This document shows, in pieces, positions 19,717-28,519 of a stretch of 37,793 nt of DNA. The position numbers were made by a program, and so were the translations under genes. This DNA comes from Neoroseomonas soli (GTDB lineage: Bacteria; Pseudomonadota; Alphaproteobacteria; Acetobacterales; Acetobacteraceae). Numbering within the stretch: position 1 is the stretch's first letter; each line of letters opens with the position of its first letter. The stretch spans positions 1 through 37,793 of the forward strand of contig NZ_JAAEDM010000047.1 in NCBI RefSeq assembly GCF_018129065.1, read 5' to 3'. The notes beneath the pieces are model-generated. The model searched no databases. It was not told the DNA's origin and saw nothing but the letters and a program-made list of their open reading frames with translations.

Positions 19717-20165
19717 GCGCGGATACGAGGCCGCTGGTCGAGATCTGGACCGATGGCGGCTGCAAGCCGAACCCTGGCCCCGGCGGCTGGGGCGCCATCC
19801 TCCGCTTCGGCGAGCACGAGCGCGAACTCACGGGCAGCGAGGCGGAGACGACCAACAACCGCATGGAACTGACCGCGGCGATCATGGCGCTGGAGACGCT
19901 GAAGAAGCCCTGCCGCGTCACGCTGCACACGGACAGCGAATACGTACGGAACGGGATCAGCCGGTGGATCCATGGCTGGGTGCGCAGCAACTGGCGCAAC
20001 GCGGCGAAGGAGCCGGTGAAGAACCTGGACCTTTGGCAGCGGCTGCTCGCGGCGGCGAAGGCGCACGAGGTGGAATGGCACTGGGTGCGCGGGCATGCCG
20101 GGAACGCGATGAACGAGCGGGCGGACGCGCTGGCGACGGCTGCGCGGGATGCGGCCGTCGGTTGA
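19713..20165 (+). CDS. rnhA: Ribonuclease HI
   Basis: A 150-residue enzyme that cleaves the RNA strand of RNA:DNA hybrids. The DEDD metal ligands are D14 ([12 protein letters not shown]), E52 ([10 protein letters not shown]), D74 (LHTDSEYV) and D138 (NERADALA), with the assisting His in VRGHAGN. All are present, so it should be active. The N-terminus and the ATGA overlap with thrB fix the start. The extreme C-terminus ([10 protein letters not shown]) sits right at the junction with a truncated Bug receptor gene, so the last few residues may have been altered by a rearrangement. Confidence 0.96.
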   Translation: MSADTRPLVEIWTDGGCKPNPGPGGWGAILRFGEHERELTGSEAETTNNRMELTAAIMALETLKKPCRVTLHTDSEYVRNGISRWIHGWVRSNWRNAAKEPVKNLDLWQRLLAAAKAHEVEWHWVRGHAGNAMNERADALATAARDAAVG

Positions 20166-20934
20166 GGTTGTCGGTGGCTCGATCGGCGCGCAGACGGTCG
20201 CGCGCTCCACGCCCGACGGCTACACGCTGTTCCAGTGCACCTCCGGCAGCATCACGGTCAATCCGGTGATGCCGGGCCAGGCCCAGCCGGTGGACGTGAC
20301 GACGGAGATCATTCCCGTCGCGAACAACGCGCTGTCGCAGTACGGCGTGGTGGTGAATCCGGCGTCGCCCTATCGCAGCCTGCGCGACATCGTGGAGGCG
20401 GCGCGCGCCCGCCCCGGCACCGTCACCTATGGCAGCGCCGGCGTCGGCTCCATGCAGCACCTGGCGATCGAGCGCCTGGCGCACATGACCCGCGTGGAGT
20501 TCAGCCACATCCCGTATCGCGGCGCGGCGCCGGCAGTGGTGGATCTCGTCAGCGGGCGCTTCGACTTCACCATCACCAACCTCGCCGACATGGTTTCGCA
20601 GATCCGCGGCGGCACGCTGCGGCTGATCGGCATCGCGGATGCCAGCGGCTCGCCCCTCTTCCCGGAGACGCCATCCAGCCAGGCCTCCGTTCCGGAGTTC
20701 GAGGTGACGAGCTGGTATGGCCTGTGCGGGCCGCGCGGCATGCCGCGCGAGGCGATCGTCGCCCTCGGCAATGCCGCGCGCCAGGCATTGGCGGACCCGA
20801 CGGTGCGGCAGCGCCTGGTCGAGAACGGACTGATCCCGGCCTATGAGGACGCAAGCACCTTCGGCGCGCGCATCACCTTGGACCGCGAACGCTGGCGCGA
20901 GGTGATCCGCGCCGCGAACATCCAGGCGAACTGA
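20149..20934 (+). pseudogene. N-terminally truncated Bug-family receptor gene fused to the end of rnhA
   Basis: The 261-codon frame encodes the Bug receptor fold from GGSIGAQTVARSTPDGYTLF onward. The blocks VTYGSAGVGSMQHLAIERLAH, FSHIPYRGAAPAVVDLVSG and the C-terminal helices to the natural end are intact. Missing are the signal peptide, the first beta-alpha units and the NRPGAGG-type strand, about 65-80 residues of a normal receptor of about 325. The only in-frame start (ATG 20149) lies inside rnhA. Without a signal peptide the product could not reach the periplasm, so I call it a pseudogene. The break falls within about 15 bp of the rnhA stop, consistent with a deletion. Confidence 0.8.
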
Positions 20935-20948
20935 TACGAAGAGGCATG

Positions 20949-20973
20949 GGCCGCGCGACGACACCGCGCGGCC
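20949..20973. repeat. Hairpin after the truncated Bug gene
   Basis: GGCCGCGCG (20949-20957) pairs with CGCGCGGCC (20965-20973) across a 7-base loop, 14 bp past the stop. A T-run is lacking. It may aid termination. Confidence 0.4.
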
Positions 20974-21130
20974 AGCTTCGCGGAGGCGCGTGCACCTGCC
21001 TCTGGGATAGGACTTCGCGTACCCACGGCCGCATCGTCGCTTCTCGGATCAAACGCGAAGTCACCCGCACTCAATAGCATTCAGGTTTCCGGCGGCGCCG
21101 CCAGATACGAGCGCGGCGCCCGCGTTCGTC

Positions 21131-21165
21131 AGGGAGAGCCGCTGCGGTACGGCAGGGCTCTCCCT
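21131..21165. repeat. Long intergenic hairpin between convergent Bug genes
   Basis: AGGGAGAGCC...GGCTCTCCCT (21131-21140/21156-21165) is extended by CTGC/GCAG inside with a one-base bulge, giving about 14 paired bases. It lies 17 bp downstream of the minus-strand Bug stop. No U-run follows in either direction. It is a possible terminator or mRNA stabiliser. Confidence 0.45.
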
Positions 21166-21182
21166 CGCAGCCATGGCCTCGC

Positions 21183-22187
21183 CTACTGCATTTGCACGCC
21201 GCCGCGGCGTATGGTTTCGCGGTTCTGTTCCGTCTCGCGCCGGATGCGATCGCTGAAATCGGCCGCGCTCAGTATGTCGATCTCGCCCTGCGCGAGCAGG
21301 AGCTGCCGGGTGCGCGGCACGGCGACCGCGGCATTGATGGCGTTCCACAGGCGCTCCTGGATGGCCCGAGGCGTTCGCCTCGGCGCGGAAACGGCGTTCC
21401 AGAAGGTGGCCGAGATATCAGGGAAGCCCGCCTCGCGCGTCGTCGGCACATCGGGCAGATCCCGCCAGCGCTGCTGCGTGGTGACGGCGATCGCACGGAG
21501 AGTGCCGGCCTGGACAAGGGGCACGACGCTCGGCGTATCGAAGATGAAGTCGATCTCCTTCGCGATCAGCGAGGCCTGAGCCGATGCGAGGCCGCGGAAC
21601 GGCACATGGACCATGTTGAGTCCGGCGATGGCCGACAGCAGCTCGACGGACAGGTGCGTCAGGTTGCCGATCCCGGCGGAGCCGTAGTTCAGCACGCCCG
21701 GCATGCGCCGCGCGACCGCCACGAGGTCCTCCAGGCTCCGCACGCCGCGCATCCTTTCGGACTGCGGGTTGATCACGACGATGAACGGGCTTGCGGTAAC
21801 GGGGGTGATGGGCGCGAAGTCGCGCAGGGGCTCATAACGCGCATCCCGATACAGCAACGGGTTCACCGTGATGCTGCTCGCGTTCGAAACCAGGAGCGCA
21901 TAGCCGTCGGGCTCCGCGATCGCGACGCCGGCTGCAGCAAGACTGCCATTGGCGCCAGGGCGATTCTCCACGATCACCGGCTGCCCGAGCTGGTTCCGGA
22001 GCTCATCAGCGAGGATGCGCGCCGTCAGGTCGGTCGAATTGCCTGGCGGGAACCCGACGAGGATCCGGATCGGCCGGGTCGGATAGTTGTCGGCGCGCAG
22101 GGTGCGCGGCGCGGCGAGGACCGCGAGCGGCGCACCGAGCAGCAGCCGTCGCGCGACGCCAAGGCGCCGGATGTGTCGATCTGTCAT
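21183..22187 (-). CDS. Bug-family tripartite tricarboxylate transporter substrate-binding protein
   Basis: A 334-residue periplasmic receptor. The N-terminal signal runs through RRLLLGAPLAVLAAPRTLRA. The mature part has NYPTRPIRILVGFPPGNSTDLTAR, PVIVENRPGANGSLAAAG and AEPDGYALLVSNASSITVNP. Then come LNYGSAGIGNLTHLSVELL and VHVPFRGLASAQASLIA. It is the last gene of a four-gene minus-strand operon, 38 bp after the acyl-CoA carboxylase. GGGAAGGAAA precedes ATG 22187. The ligand is unknown. The neighbouring ligase and carboxylase suggest an organic acid that is then activated with CoA. Confidence 0.94.
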   Translation of the reverse strand: MTDRHIRRLGVARRLLLGAPLAVLAAPRTLRADNYPTRPIRILVGFPPGNSTDLTARILADELRNQLGQPVIVENRPGANGSLAAAGVAIAEPDGYALLVSNASSITVNPLLYRDARYEPLRDFAPITPVTASPFIVVINPQSERMRGVRSLEDLVAVARRMPGVLNYGSAGIGNLTHLSVELLSAIAGLNMVHVPFRGLASAQASLIAKEIDFIFDTPSVVPLVQAGTLRAIAVTTQQRWRDLPDVPTTREAGFPDISATFWNAVSAPRRTPRAIQERLWNAINAAVAVPRTRQLLLAQGEIDILSAADFSDRIRRETEQNRETIRRGGVQMQ

Positions 22188-22225
22188 TTCGTTTCCTTCC
22201 CTAAGCCCGAATCTGCCCGCAGGCG

Positions 22226-25200
22226 CTACCAGGTGTCGATCCAGCGCCGCTCGGCCTGCCGCAGCGTCTCGGCGGGCGGCTGCGAGAGCAATCCCTGCCT
22301 GATCCAGCGTCTTGTCTCCGCAGGGTCCACCACATCGTCGATGCTGAGATGTGGCGCGATGCGTGTTGCCTTGCCCCGTTCGTACACGGCCTGAACCAGG
22401 TCCTGGTAACGCGCCTCCCGCGCTGCCTCGTCGGTGATCGCTGCGAGTTCCTTGCGGTAGCCGAGCTTCACCTGCCCCTCGATACCCATGCCGCCGAACT
22501 CGGCGGTCGGCCAGGCGATGGTGAAGAAGGACGACTCATGGAAGCTGCCGCCGGCCATCGCCATGGCGCCGAGCCCGTAGGCCTTCCGAAGCACGACGGT
22601 GAATAGCGGCACTGACAGCCCCGCCCCGGTCACGAATAGGCGCGCCGCGCGGCGCACCAGCGCCGTCGTCTCTGCTTCAGGCCCGACCATGATGCCAGGC
22701 GTGTCGCACAAGGAGATCAGCGGAACGCCGAAAGCATCGCAGAGCCGCGCGAAGCGGCTGATCTTGTCAGCCTCCTGCGCTCCGATCGCGCCGGCCTGCA
22801 CCATGGGATTGTTGCCGAAGACACCCATCGGCCGACCTTCGATGCGGATCAGCGCCGTCACCGCCCCGGCACCAAAGCGCGGGCGCAGTTCCAGGACGGA
22901 GTCCTCGTCGGCAAGGATCTCGATGACGCGCCGCACGTCGTAGGCCCGCGTCCGGCGTTCCGGAATCACATGGCGCAGGCGTGACTGATCGGCGCAGCTC
23001 CACTCGGAAACCGTCCCCTGGAAATAGGAGAGGTACTTCTTCGCCGCAGCCACCGCCTCGGCCTCGTCCCGCACGAGGATGTCCACCACGCCGCGCTCGG
23101 CATGCATCGGTGCCGGTCCGACATCCTCCGGGCGCACCACGCCAAGGCCGGCGCCTTCGATCATCACCGGCCCACCCATGCCGATGCTCGCATCCTCGGT
23201 CGCGATCACGACGTCGCAGCAGCCCAGCAGGGCCGCATTGCCGGCAAAGCAGCGCCCCGCGGCGATGCCCACGAGCGGAACGAGGCCGCTCAAGCGCCCG
23301 TAGTTCCAGAAGGTCGGATTCCCGAGGTTCGGCGCGCCGATATAGTCGTCATCGGGCGGCCGGCCGCCGCCGCCCTCCGCAAAGATCACGACCGGCAGGC
23401 GCGCCTTCTCTGCGAGCTTGAAGACACGGTCATGCTTCTTGTGGCCGATATAGCCCTGGGTGCCGGCAAACACCGTGTAGTCGTAGGACGCGACCATGCA
23501 CCGGCTGCCTTCCGGGCCGAACAGCGCGCCGTTCACGCCGGCCAAGCCGCAGATGAATCCGTCTGCCGGGCTGATGTCCCGCAGATGTTCAAGATCGTAC
23601 CGGCTGTGCCGCCCGGCCACCGCGAGCGGCGCATATTCCGTGAAGGTGCCCGGGTCGCAGAGGTCGGCGATGTTCTCGCGCGCAGTCCGGAGCTTCGTCT
23701 TCCGGCGCTTGGCGACGGCTTCGGGCCTCGCCTCGTCGAGCAGCCTTCGATGAAGGTCGAGCACCTCGGCGAGATCGGCACGCACCGCGGTCTCGTCGCA
23801 GTCGGTCGCGGCATCTTCCTCGCCCGCATCTTCCGATGACGGCGCGAGCCGCAGGATCACCTCTTGGGGCTCCAGCATGCTGCCGCATTCGGCCAGCAGA
23901 GCCTCGATCACGCCGGCAGAGGGCGCGACAATCGTCATCTCCATCTTCATCGCCTCGACGACAGCGAGCTGCTGGCCGCTTCGCACGGCCTGGCCCGGCG
24001 TGACGGAGATGTCGATCAGCCGGCACCGCATCGGCGCCGCGACGAGGGACGGATCGTCCGCCGCGGGCGCGGCTGCCCCCTGCGGCCCCGGGTCGTTCCG
24101 CCCCTCGGGGCGCGGCAGCACGTCGCCGAGCCCGGCAGCGGGGCGTGCCAGCACCTCCTGGTGCCGTTCGAGGAAGTCCGTCGTGACAGCCCAATCGCCG
24201 AACCGCGGCAGGTCGAGCAGGTTTCGCAGCATGGTCAGGTTGGTCGGGATTCCGGCGATACGGAACTCGCGCAGCGCCCGCCGCGAGCGTTGCAGCGCGT
24301 CGCCGAAATCCGGGGAGGCGCTGTGGCAGACGACCTTGGCGAGAAGGGAGTCGAAGTTGCGACTGGGCGCGAAGCCGGAATAGGCGAAGGTGTCGACGCG
24401 GATCCCCGGACCGGAGGGGATATCGAAGGCCTCGAGACGGTCGCCGCCGGCCTGCGGATGGCCTGAGGCCTCCATCGTGACGCGCAGTTGGATGGCATAG
24501 CCGCGCGGGGCCGGGATCCGATCCTGCTCCAGCCCCAGATCGGCGAGCGTCCGACCCGCGGCGACCTGAAGCTGAGCCTTCACGAGGTCGATGCCGGTCA
24601 CTTCCTCGGTGATGGTGTGCTCGACCTGAAGGCGAGGGTTCGCCTCGATGAACACATGGCGATCCTCGCCCGAGACCAGGAACTCGAAGGTGCCGAGCCC
24701 ACGGTAGGATGCGGCCGACGCCATGCGCAGCGCCGCCTCCGTCAGGGCCTGGCGCAGCGTGGGCGACAGGGAGGGGCTTGGGGCGACCTCGACGACCTTC
24801 TGGTGTCGCCGCTGGATGCTGCAATCGCGCTCGCCGAAGCAGGCGACTGTGGTGCCATCGCCAATCACCTGCATCTCGATGTGCCGCGCGTCGGGGATGA
24901 GTTCCTCGACGTAGAGCGCGCCATTGCCGAACGCCGATCGCGCCTCGGACTCGCAGCGCGCGTAGGCCTCCGCCAGTTGCCCGGCCTCCCGCACCTGGCG
25001 CATGCCGCGCCCGCCGCCGCCCGCGACCGCCTTCACCATGACCGCAGCGCCGGGTCCGAGGCCGGCCATGAAGTCCGCCATCGCCTCGAGGCTGGTCGGC
25101 CCATCCGTCCCGCGCGGGACGGGGACGCCATGCTGACGGGCGAAGACACGCGCCGTGGACTTGTCCCCGAAGAGACGCAACTGAGCAGGCGCCGGCCCGA

Positions 25201-25552
25201 CGAAGATGAGCCCGGCTTCGGTGCAGGCTTGAGCGAAATCGGCATTCTCGCTGAGAAAGCCGTAGCCCGGATGGATCGCCTGGCACCCCTGCGACTGCGC
25301 CAGGGCGATCAGCTGCGCCCCATCGAGATAGGCGGCAGGGCCATGGCCGCGAAGGGGCACGGCATCCGCCACCGCGAAGCGGTGCATGGAGGCATCGTCA
25401 TCCTCGGAATAGACGGATACCGGCCGTAGCCCGAGTTCGGTTGCCGCGCGGGCGATGCGAAGGGCGACCTCGCCACGGTTGGCGATCAGCAGCGCGTCGA
25501 AGGGCCGCGTCGCCGCAGCACCGAAGTCCATCATCAGGCGAGTCTCCATCAT
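22226..25552 (-). CDS. Single-chain biotin-dependent acyl-CoA carboxylase (BC-BCCP-CT fusion)
   Basis: A 1108-residue fusion. Residues about 18-465 are biotin carboxylase: LLIANRGEVALRIAR, the ATP loop KAVAGGGGRGM at 174-184, ERDCSIQRRHQKVVE, and FIEANPRLQVEHTITEEVTG. Residues about 500-570 are the biotin carrier with biotinyl lysine K536 in EAMKMEM. Residues about 610-1108 are a carboxyltransferase with both beta and alpha halves (GGGGRPPDDDYIGAP; GNNPMVQAGAIGAQEADK; LCDTPGIMVGPEAE; RKAYGLGAMAM). The layout matches the single-chain long-chain acyl-CoA carboxylases described in Mycobacterium and Rhodopseudomonas, although the substrate here is unknown. ATG 25534 has GGAG 9 bp upstream and may be the true start, six codons downstream. 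It lies 15 bp after the CoA ligase. Confidence 0.93.
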   Translation of the reverse strand: MMETRLMMDFGAAATRPFDALLIANRGEVALRIARAATELGLRPVSVYSEDDDASMHRFAVADAVPLRGHGPAAYLDGAQLIALAQSQGCQAIHPGYGFLSENADFAQACTEAGLIFVGPAPAQLRLFGDKSTARVFARQHGVPVPRGTDGPTSLEAMADFMAGLGPGAAVMVKAVAGGGGRGMRQVREAGQLAEAYARCESEARSAFGNGALYVEELIPDARHIEMQVIGDGTTVACFGERDCSIQRRHQKVVEVAPSPSLSPTLRQALTEAALRMASAASYRGLGTFEFLVSGEDRHVFIEANPRLQVEHTITEEVTGIDLVKAQLQVAAGRTLADLGLEQDRIPAPRGYAIQLRVTMEASGHPQAGGDRLEAFDIPSGPGIRVDTFAYSGFAPSRNFDSLLAKVVCHSASPDFGDALQRSRRALREFRIAGIPTNLTMLRNLLDLPRFGDWAVTTDFLERHQEVLARPAAGLGDVLPRPEGRNDPGPQGAAAPAADDPSLVAAPMRCRLIDISVTPGQAVRSGQQLAVVEAMKMEMTIVAPSAGVIEALLAECGSMLEPQEVILRLAPSSEDAGEEDAATDCDETAVRADLAEVLDLHRRLLDEARPEAVAKRRKTKLRTARENIADLCDPGTFTEYAPLAVAGRHSRYDLEHLRDISPADGFICGLAGVNGALFGPEGSRCMVASYDYTVFAGTQGYIGHKKHDRVFKLAEKARLPVVIFAEGGGGRPPDDDYIGAPNLGNPTFWNYGRLSGLVPLVGIAAGRCFAGNAALLGCCDVVIATEDASIGMGGPVMIEGAGLGVVRPEDVGPAPMHAERGVVDILVRDEAEAVAAAKKYLSYFQGTVSEWSCADQSRLRHVIPERRTRAYDVRRVIEILADEDSVLELRPRFGAGAVTALIRIEGRPMGVFGNNPMVQAGAIGAQEADKISRFARLCDAFGVPLISLCDTPGIMVGPEAETTALVRRAARLFVTGAGLSVPLFTVVLRKAYGLGAMAMAGGSFHESSFFTIAWPTAEFGGMGIEGQVKLGYRKELAAITDEAAREARYQDLVQAVYERGKATRIAPHLSIDDVVDPAETRRWIRQGLLSQPPAETLRQAERRWIDTW

Positions 25553-25567
25553 TCTTCAGCCCGGGGC

Positions 25568-27172
25568 TCACAGCCTCTCGCGTCGTATGCGGACGCCGGC
25601 CGCTTCCCTGTCCCAGGTTCCCTCGGCCACCCCCTCATCACGCAGGGGCTGCTTCTGGATCTTGTGCGAGGCCGTCTTCGGCAGCGCCGCGACGCTGCGG
25701 ACGTAGCGGGGGATCATGAAGTGGGGCAGGCGCGGCTCGAGGAACCGAAGCAGTTCCAGCGGGTCGACGACGGCGCCCGGCGTCGGGACGAGGACGGCCA
25801 TCAGGTCCTGCTCGCTGTCCTTGCTGGGCACACCGATCACCGCGGCCTCGGCCACCGATGGGAAGGCCAGCACTTCGGCTTCGACTTCGAAGGAGGAGAT
25901 GTTCTCCCCGCGACGCCGAACGGTGTCCTTCAGCCGATCGACGAAGAAATAGTTGCCGGCCGCATCGCGCGAGAAGCAATCCCCGGTATGGAACCAGCCG
26001 TTCCTCCAGGCGCCGGCCGTTGCCTCGGGATTCCTGTGATACCCGCTGGTCAGCGCCCATGGCGTTTCGTGGCGAACCACCAGTTCGCCTCGCATGCCCG
26101 CCGGAAGCTCACAGTCGTTCTCGTCCACGATCCGGAGCTCGAAGCCCGGCCGCACCCTGCCGCAGGTGCCCTGGGCCTTGGGGTTCGGCTCGGTGACCAG
26201 GGGCGCGCCGAGCTCGGTCATGTTGTAGACGGAGTAGACGTCCACGCCGAACCTCGTGGCGAAGGCCTCCTGCTCATCGAGCGGCGCGATGATGACGTTT
26301 CGCAGCGTGTGGTCGCGGTCTTCATCGGACGGCGGCTGGCCGACGAGGAACTTGGCCATCGCGCCCATGAGCGTCGCGCTCGTCGCCCGGGTCCGGCGCA
26401 CCGCCGGCCAGAAGGTGTCGGTGGTGAAGGGCCCGGCCATCGCGACCGAGCCACCGCAGAAGAGCATCCGGTTGACGCCGGTGATGCCGCCCTGGTGGTA
26501 GAGCGGCAGCGTCATCAGGCAGCGGTCCTCGGCGCTGAGAAAGGCCGCGCCGACGGCGATCGTGTACTGCTGGAAGTAGGATTGGCAGACGCCCTTGGAT
26601 GGGCCGGTGGTGCCGGAGGTGAACACGATGCTCTGGGTATCCCAGGGCATGATCTCGCGGTCCGGAACCGGCGCTGCGCCGCCGGCATCCAGGATGTCCG
26701 AAGCGGGGCGCCAGCCCGGAGGCGGCGCGCCTTCACCCCCGACCACGACGCATCGCGGCGGCAGCGCCGCGCCCGCGGCGAGGCGACCGATCAGTCCATG
26801 ATGGGCGATCAGCATGGCGCCGCCGGCGATCGCCAGGACGGTGTCCACGATCCGGCCGCGATAGGCCGTGTTCACGGGCACGAAGACAGCGCCGAGATGA
26901 TTGATGGCGAACCAGAAGACCAGGGCTTCCGGCCCGTTGGGAAGCCAGGTCACGACATGGTCGCCCTGGCGGATGCCCGCCTGATGCAGTCCGGCGGCCG
27001 CACGGAGGACGCGCTCCCGGAACCCGACATAGGTCCATTCCTGCCCGTCGTCGAAGACGGCGAAGACGCGGTCCCCACATGAATCCGCCCAGTGCCGCAG
27101 GCGAAGCTGCGGCATCATGGCATCGGGCGGCGGCATCCTGGGGTCGATGTAAGGCTGCGCAACACCATTCAT
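25568..27172 (-). CDS. AMP-dependent acyl-CoA synthetase/ligase (CaiC-like)
   Basis: A 534-residue adenylate-forming enzyme that activates a carboxylic acid to its CoA thioester. The P-loop is TSGTTGPSKG (185-194). The A5 motif is YNMTELGAP, A7 is WFHTGDCFSRD, and A8 is VDRLKDTVRRRGENIS. The A10 lysine is in KTASHKIQKQPL near the C-terminus. The N-terminus WADSCGDRVFAVFDDGQEWTY and NGPEALVFWFAINHLGAVFVP resembles the crotonobetaine/carnitine-CoA ligase branch. The substrate is unknown. It sits between a Bug receptor gene and the single-chain carboxylase gene, so it probably feeds its product to the carboxylase. Confidence 0.93.
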   Translation of the reverse strand: MNGVAQPYIDPRMPPPDAMMPQLRLRHWADSCGDRVFAVFDDGQEWTYVGFRERVLRAAAGLHQAGIRQGDHVVTWLPNGPEALVFWFAINHLGAVFVPVNTAYRGRIVDTVLAIAGGAMLIAHHGLIGRLAAGAALPPRCVVVGGEGAPPPGWRPASDILDAGGAAPVPDREIMPWDTQSIVFTSGTTGPSKGVCQSYFQQYTIAVGAAFLSAEDRCLMTLPLYHQGGITGVNRMLFCGGSVAMAGPFTTDTFWPAVRRTRATSATLMGAMAKFLVGQPPSDEDRDHTLRNVIIAPLDEQEAFATRFGVDVYSVYNMTELGAPLVTEPNPKAQGTCGRVRPGFELRIVDENDCELPAGMRGELVVRHETPWALTSGYHRNPEATAGAWRNGWFHTGDCFSRDAAGNYFFVDRLKDTVRRRGENISSFEVEAEVLAFPSVAEAAVIGVPSKDSEQDLMAVLVPTPGAVVDPLELLRFLEPRLPHFMIPRYVRSVAALPKTASHKIQKQPLRDEGVAEGTWDREAAGVRIRRERL

Positions 27173-27261
27173 GGCCTTCGGACCTCTTGGCGGATGATCG
27201 GCGACCGGCGGATGCGGGACGGTCCGGGCGCGGCGCGTGCGCCTTCGGCTGTCCGAGGGCT

Positions 27262-28251
27262 TCAGTTCCGCGGAATGCCCAGACGACCGATGAGGACGCG
27301 CTCGCGCTCGAACTGCGCGGCGGCCCAGTCGCGATATTCGGCGGCCGACCGGAACCAGATCGATTGATAGAGCGTCGCGATCAGCCGGCGGTTCTCGTCG
27401 TCGTGCATGGCTTCGCCGAAGGCGTCCTGCAGGCGCGCCACGACGTTCGCGGCCATGCCCGGCGGCCCCACGATGCCGTAGGGTGCCGTGTGGACCAGGT
27501 CGTAGCCGGACTCGCGCACGGTCGGCAGGTTCGGCAGCGCGCCGAGCCTCTCGGGATCGAAGCACGCCAATGCCCGCACCTCGTTGCCGTCCAGCCCGGC
27601 GATGCCGGCGAGCGTATTCACGCCCGCCACGGTATGCCCGCCGAGCACGGCGGCATTGATCTCGCCGCCGCCGCGATACGGAACGTGCAGGGTGTCGATG
27701 CCGGCGGCCAGGCTGAGGTCCGCCATCGCGATGTACTGGGAGGAACTGACACCTGGCGTGCCGTAGCTGAGCCGGCCCGGATTGGCCTTCGCCCAGTCCA
27801 GCAGCTCCTTCAGGGTCGTGAAGGGCGCGTCCTTCCTGACCAGGATAACGAAAGTGTACGACCCGAGGCCAGCGATCCAGGTCAGGTCCCTGAGCGGATC
27901 GTAGTCCACCTGCTGCATATGCGGCTGGCGCAGCAGCGGCGCCGTGGAGGCGCCGATCGTGTAGCCGTCCGGGCGGGACGTGCGCGCCATCTGGATGACC
28001 GCGGCGGTTCCCGCCCCTCCGGGCCTGTTCTCGACGATGACCGGCTGGCCAAACTTCCGGCCGACGAGTTCGGCGAGCTTGCGATACTGGCTATCGGTAC
28101 CACCGGCACTGTACGGGACGACGATCTTGACCGGGCGGGAGGGGAATTCGTCCGCCTTCCCGATGCCGGGCACCGCCAGTGTCGTGAGCGCCGCGCCCCC
28201 GAGGAGGGTCCGCCGGCCGAAGCCGGCGCGAAGAGTTCCTTGCCCGTTCAT
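27262..28251 (-). CDS. Bug-family tripartite tricarboxylate transporter substrate-binding protein
   Basis: A 329-residue periplasmic receptor. The signal region is RRTLLGGAALTTLAVPGIGKA, then EFPSRPVKIVVPYSAGGTDSQYRK, PVIVENRPGGAGTAAVIQ and RPDGYTIGASTAP. LSYGTPGVSSSQYIAMADLS and LHVPYRGGGEINAAVLGG follow. It is the first gene of the four-gene operon and lies 89 bp before the CoA ligase. AGGGGA sits just upstream of ATG 28251. It is only loosely similar in sequence to the operon's second Bug receptor, so the two may bind different ligands. Confidence 0.94.
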   Translation of the reverse strand: MNGQGTLRAGFGRRTLLGGAALTTLAVPGIGKADEFPSRPVKIVVPYSAGGTDSQYRKLAELVGRKFGQPVIVENRPGGAGTAAVIQMARTSRPDGYTIGASTAPLLRQPHMQQVDYDPLRDLTWIAGLGSYTFVILVRKDAPFTTLKELLDWAKANPGRLSYGTPGVSSSQYIAMADLSLAAGIDTLHVPYRGGGEINAAVLGGHTVAGVNTLAGIAGLDGNEVRALACFDPERLGALPNLPTVRESGYDLVHTAPYGIVGPPGMAANVVARLQDAFGEAMHDDENRRLIATLYQSIWFRSAAEYRDWAAAQFERERVLIGRLGIPRN

Positions 28252-28364
28252 AACGTCCCCTACCCTTGCCCGTTGCCGAGGCGCCGTGCCTCGTCCCGGA
28301 GGCGATGCGTGGCGGCAACGCAGTCTTCCGAATGGACGAAGCCGGCGAGCGGCCCGGAGCCATT

Positions 28365-28399
28365 TTGGTTAGCAGGTGTATCGTTATCTAGGTTATCTA
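28365..28399. promoter_or_regulatory. AT-rich divergent promoter/operator region with direct repeat
   Basis: Between the Bug-ligase-carboxylase operon and the divergent marR lies a conspicuous AT-rich patch in otherwise GC-rich DNA. It contains two copies of GTTATCTA (28383-28390 and 28392-28399), 9 bp apart, and a preceding GTATC. This is a likely site for promoters of both directions and for binding of the MarR protein. The repeats are direct rather than inverted, so the exact operator is uncertain. Confidence 0.4.
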
Positions 28400-28519
28400 T
28401 ATGTCGCAACCCCCTCCCATGCGCGTGTCCGCAGGCGGAGAATGAGGGGCTGGCACGGCGATTGGACATGAGGAACAAGGCGAGGACGGTGCCGCATGTT
28501 GGCCGTTGGAGGATGAACA

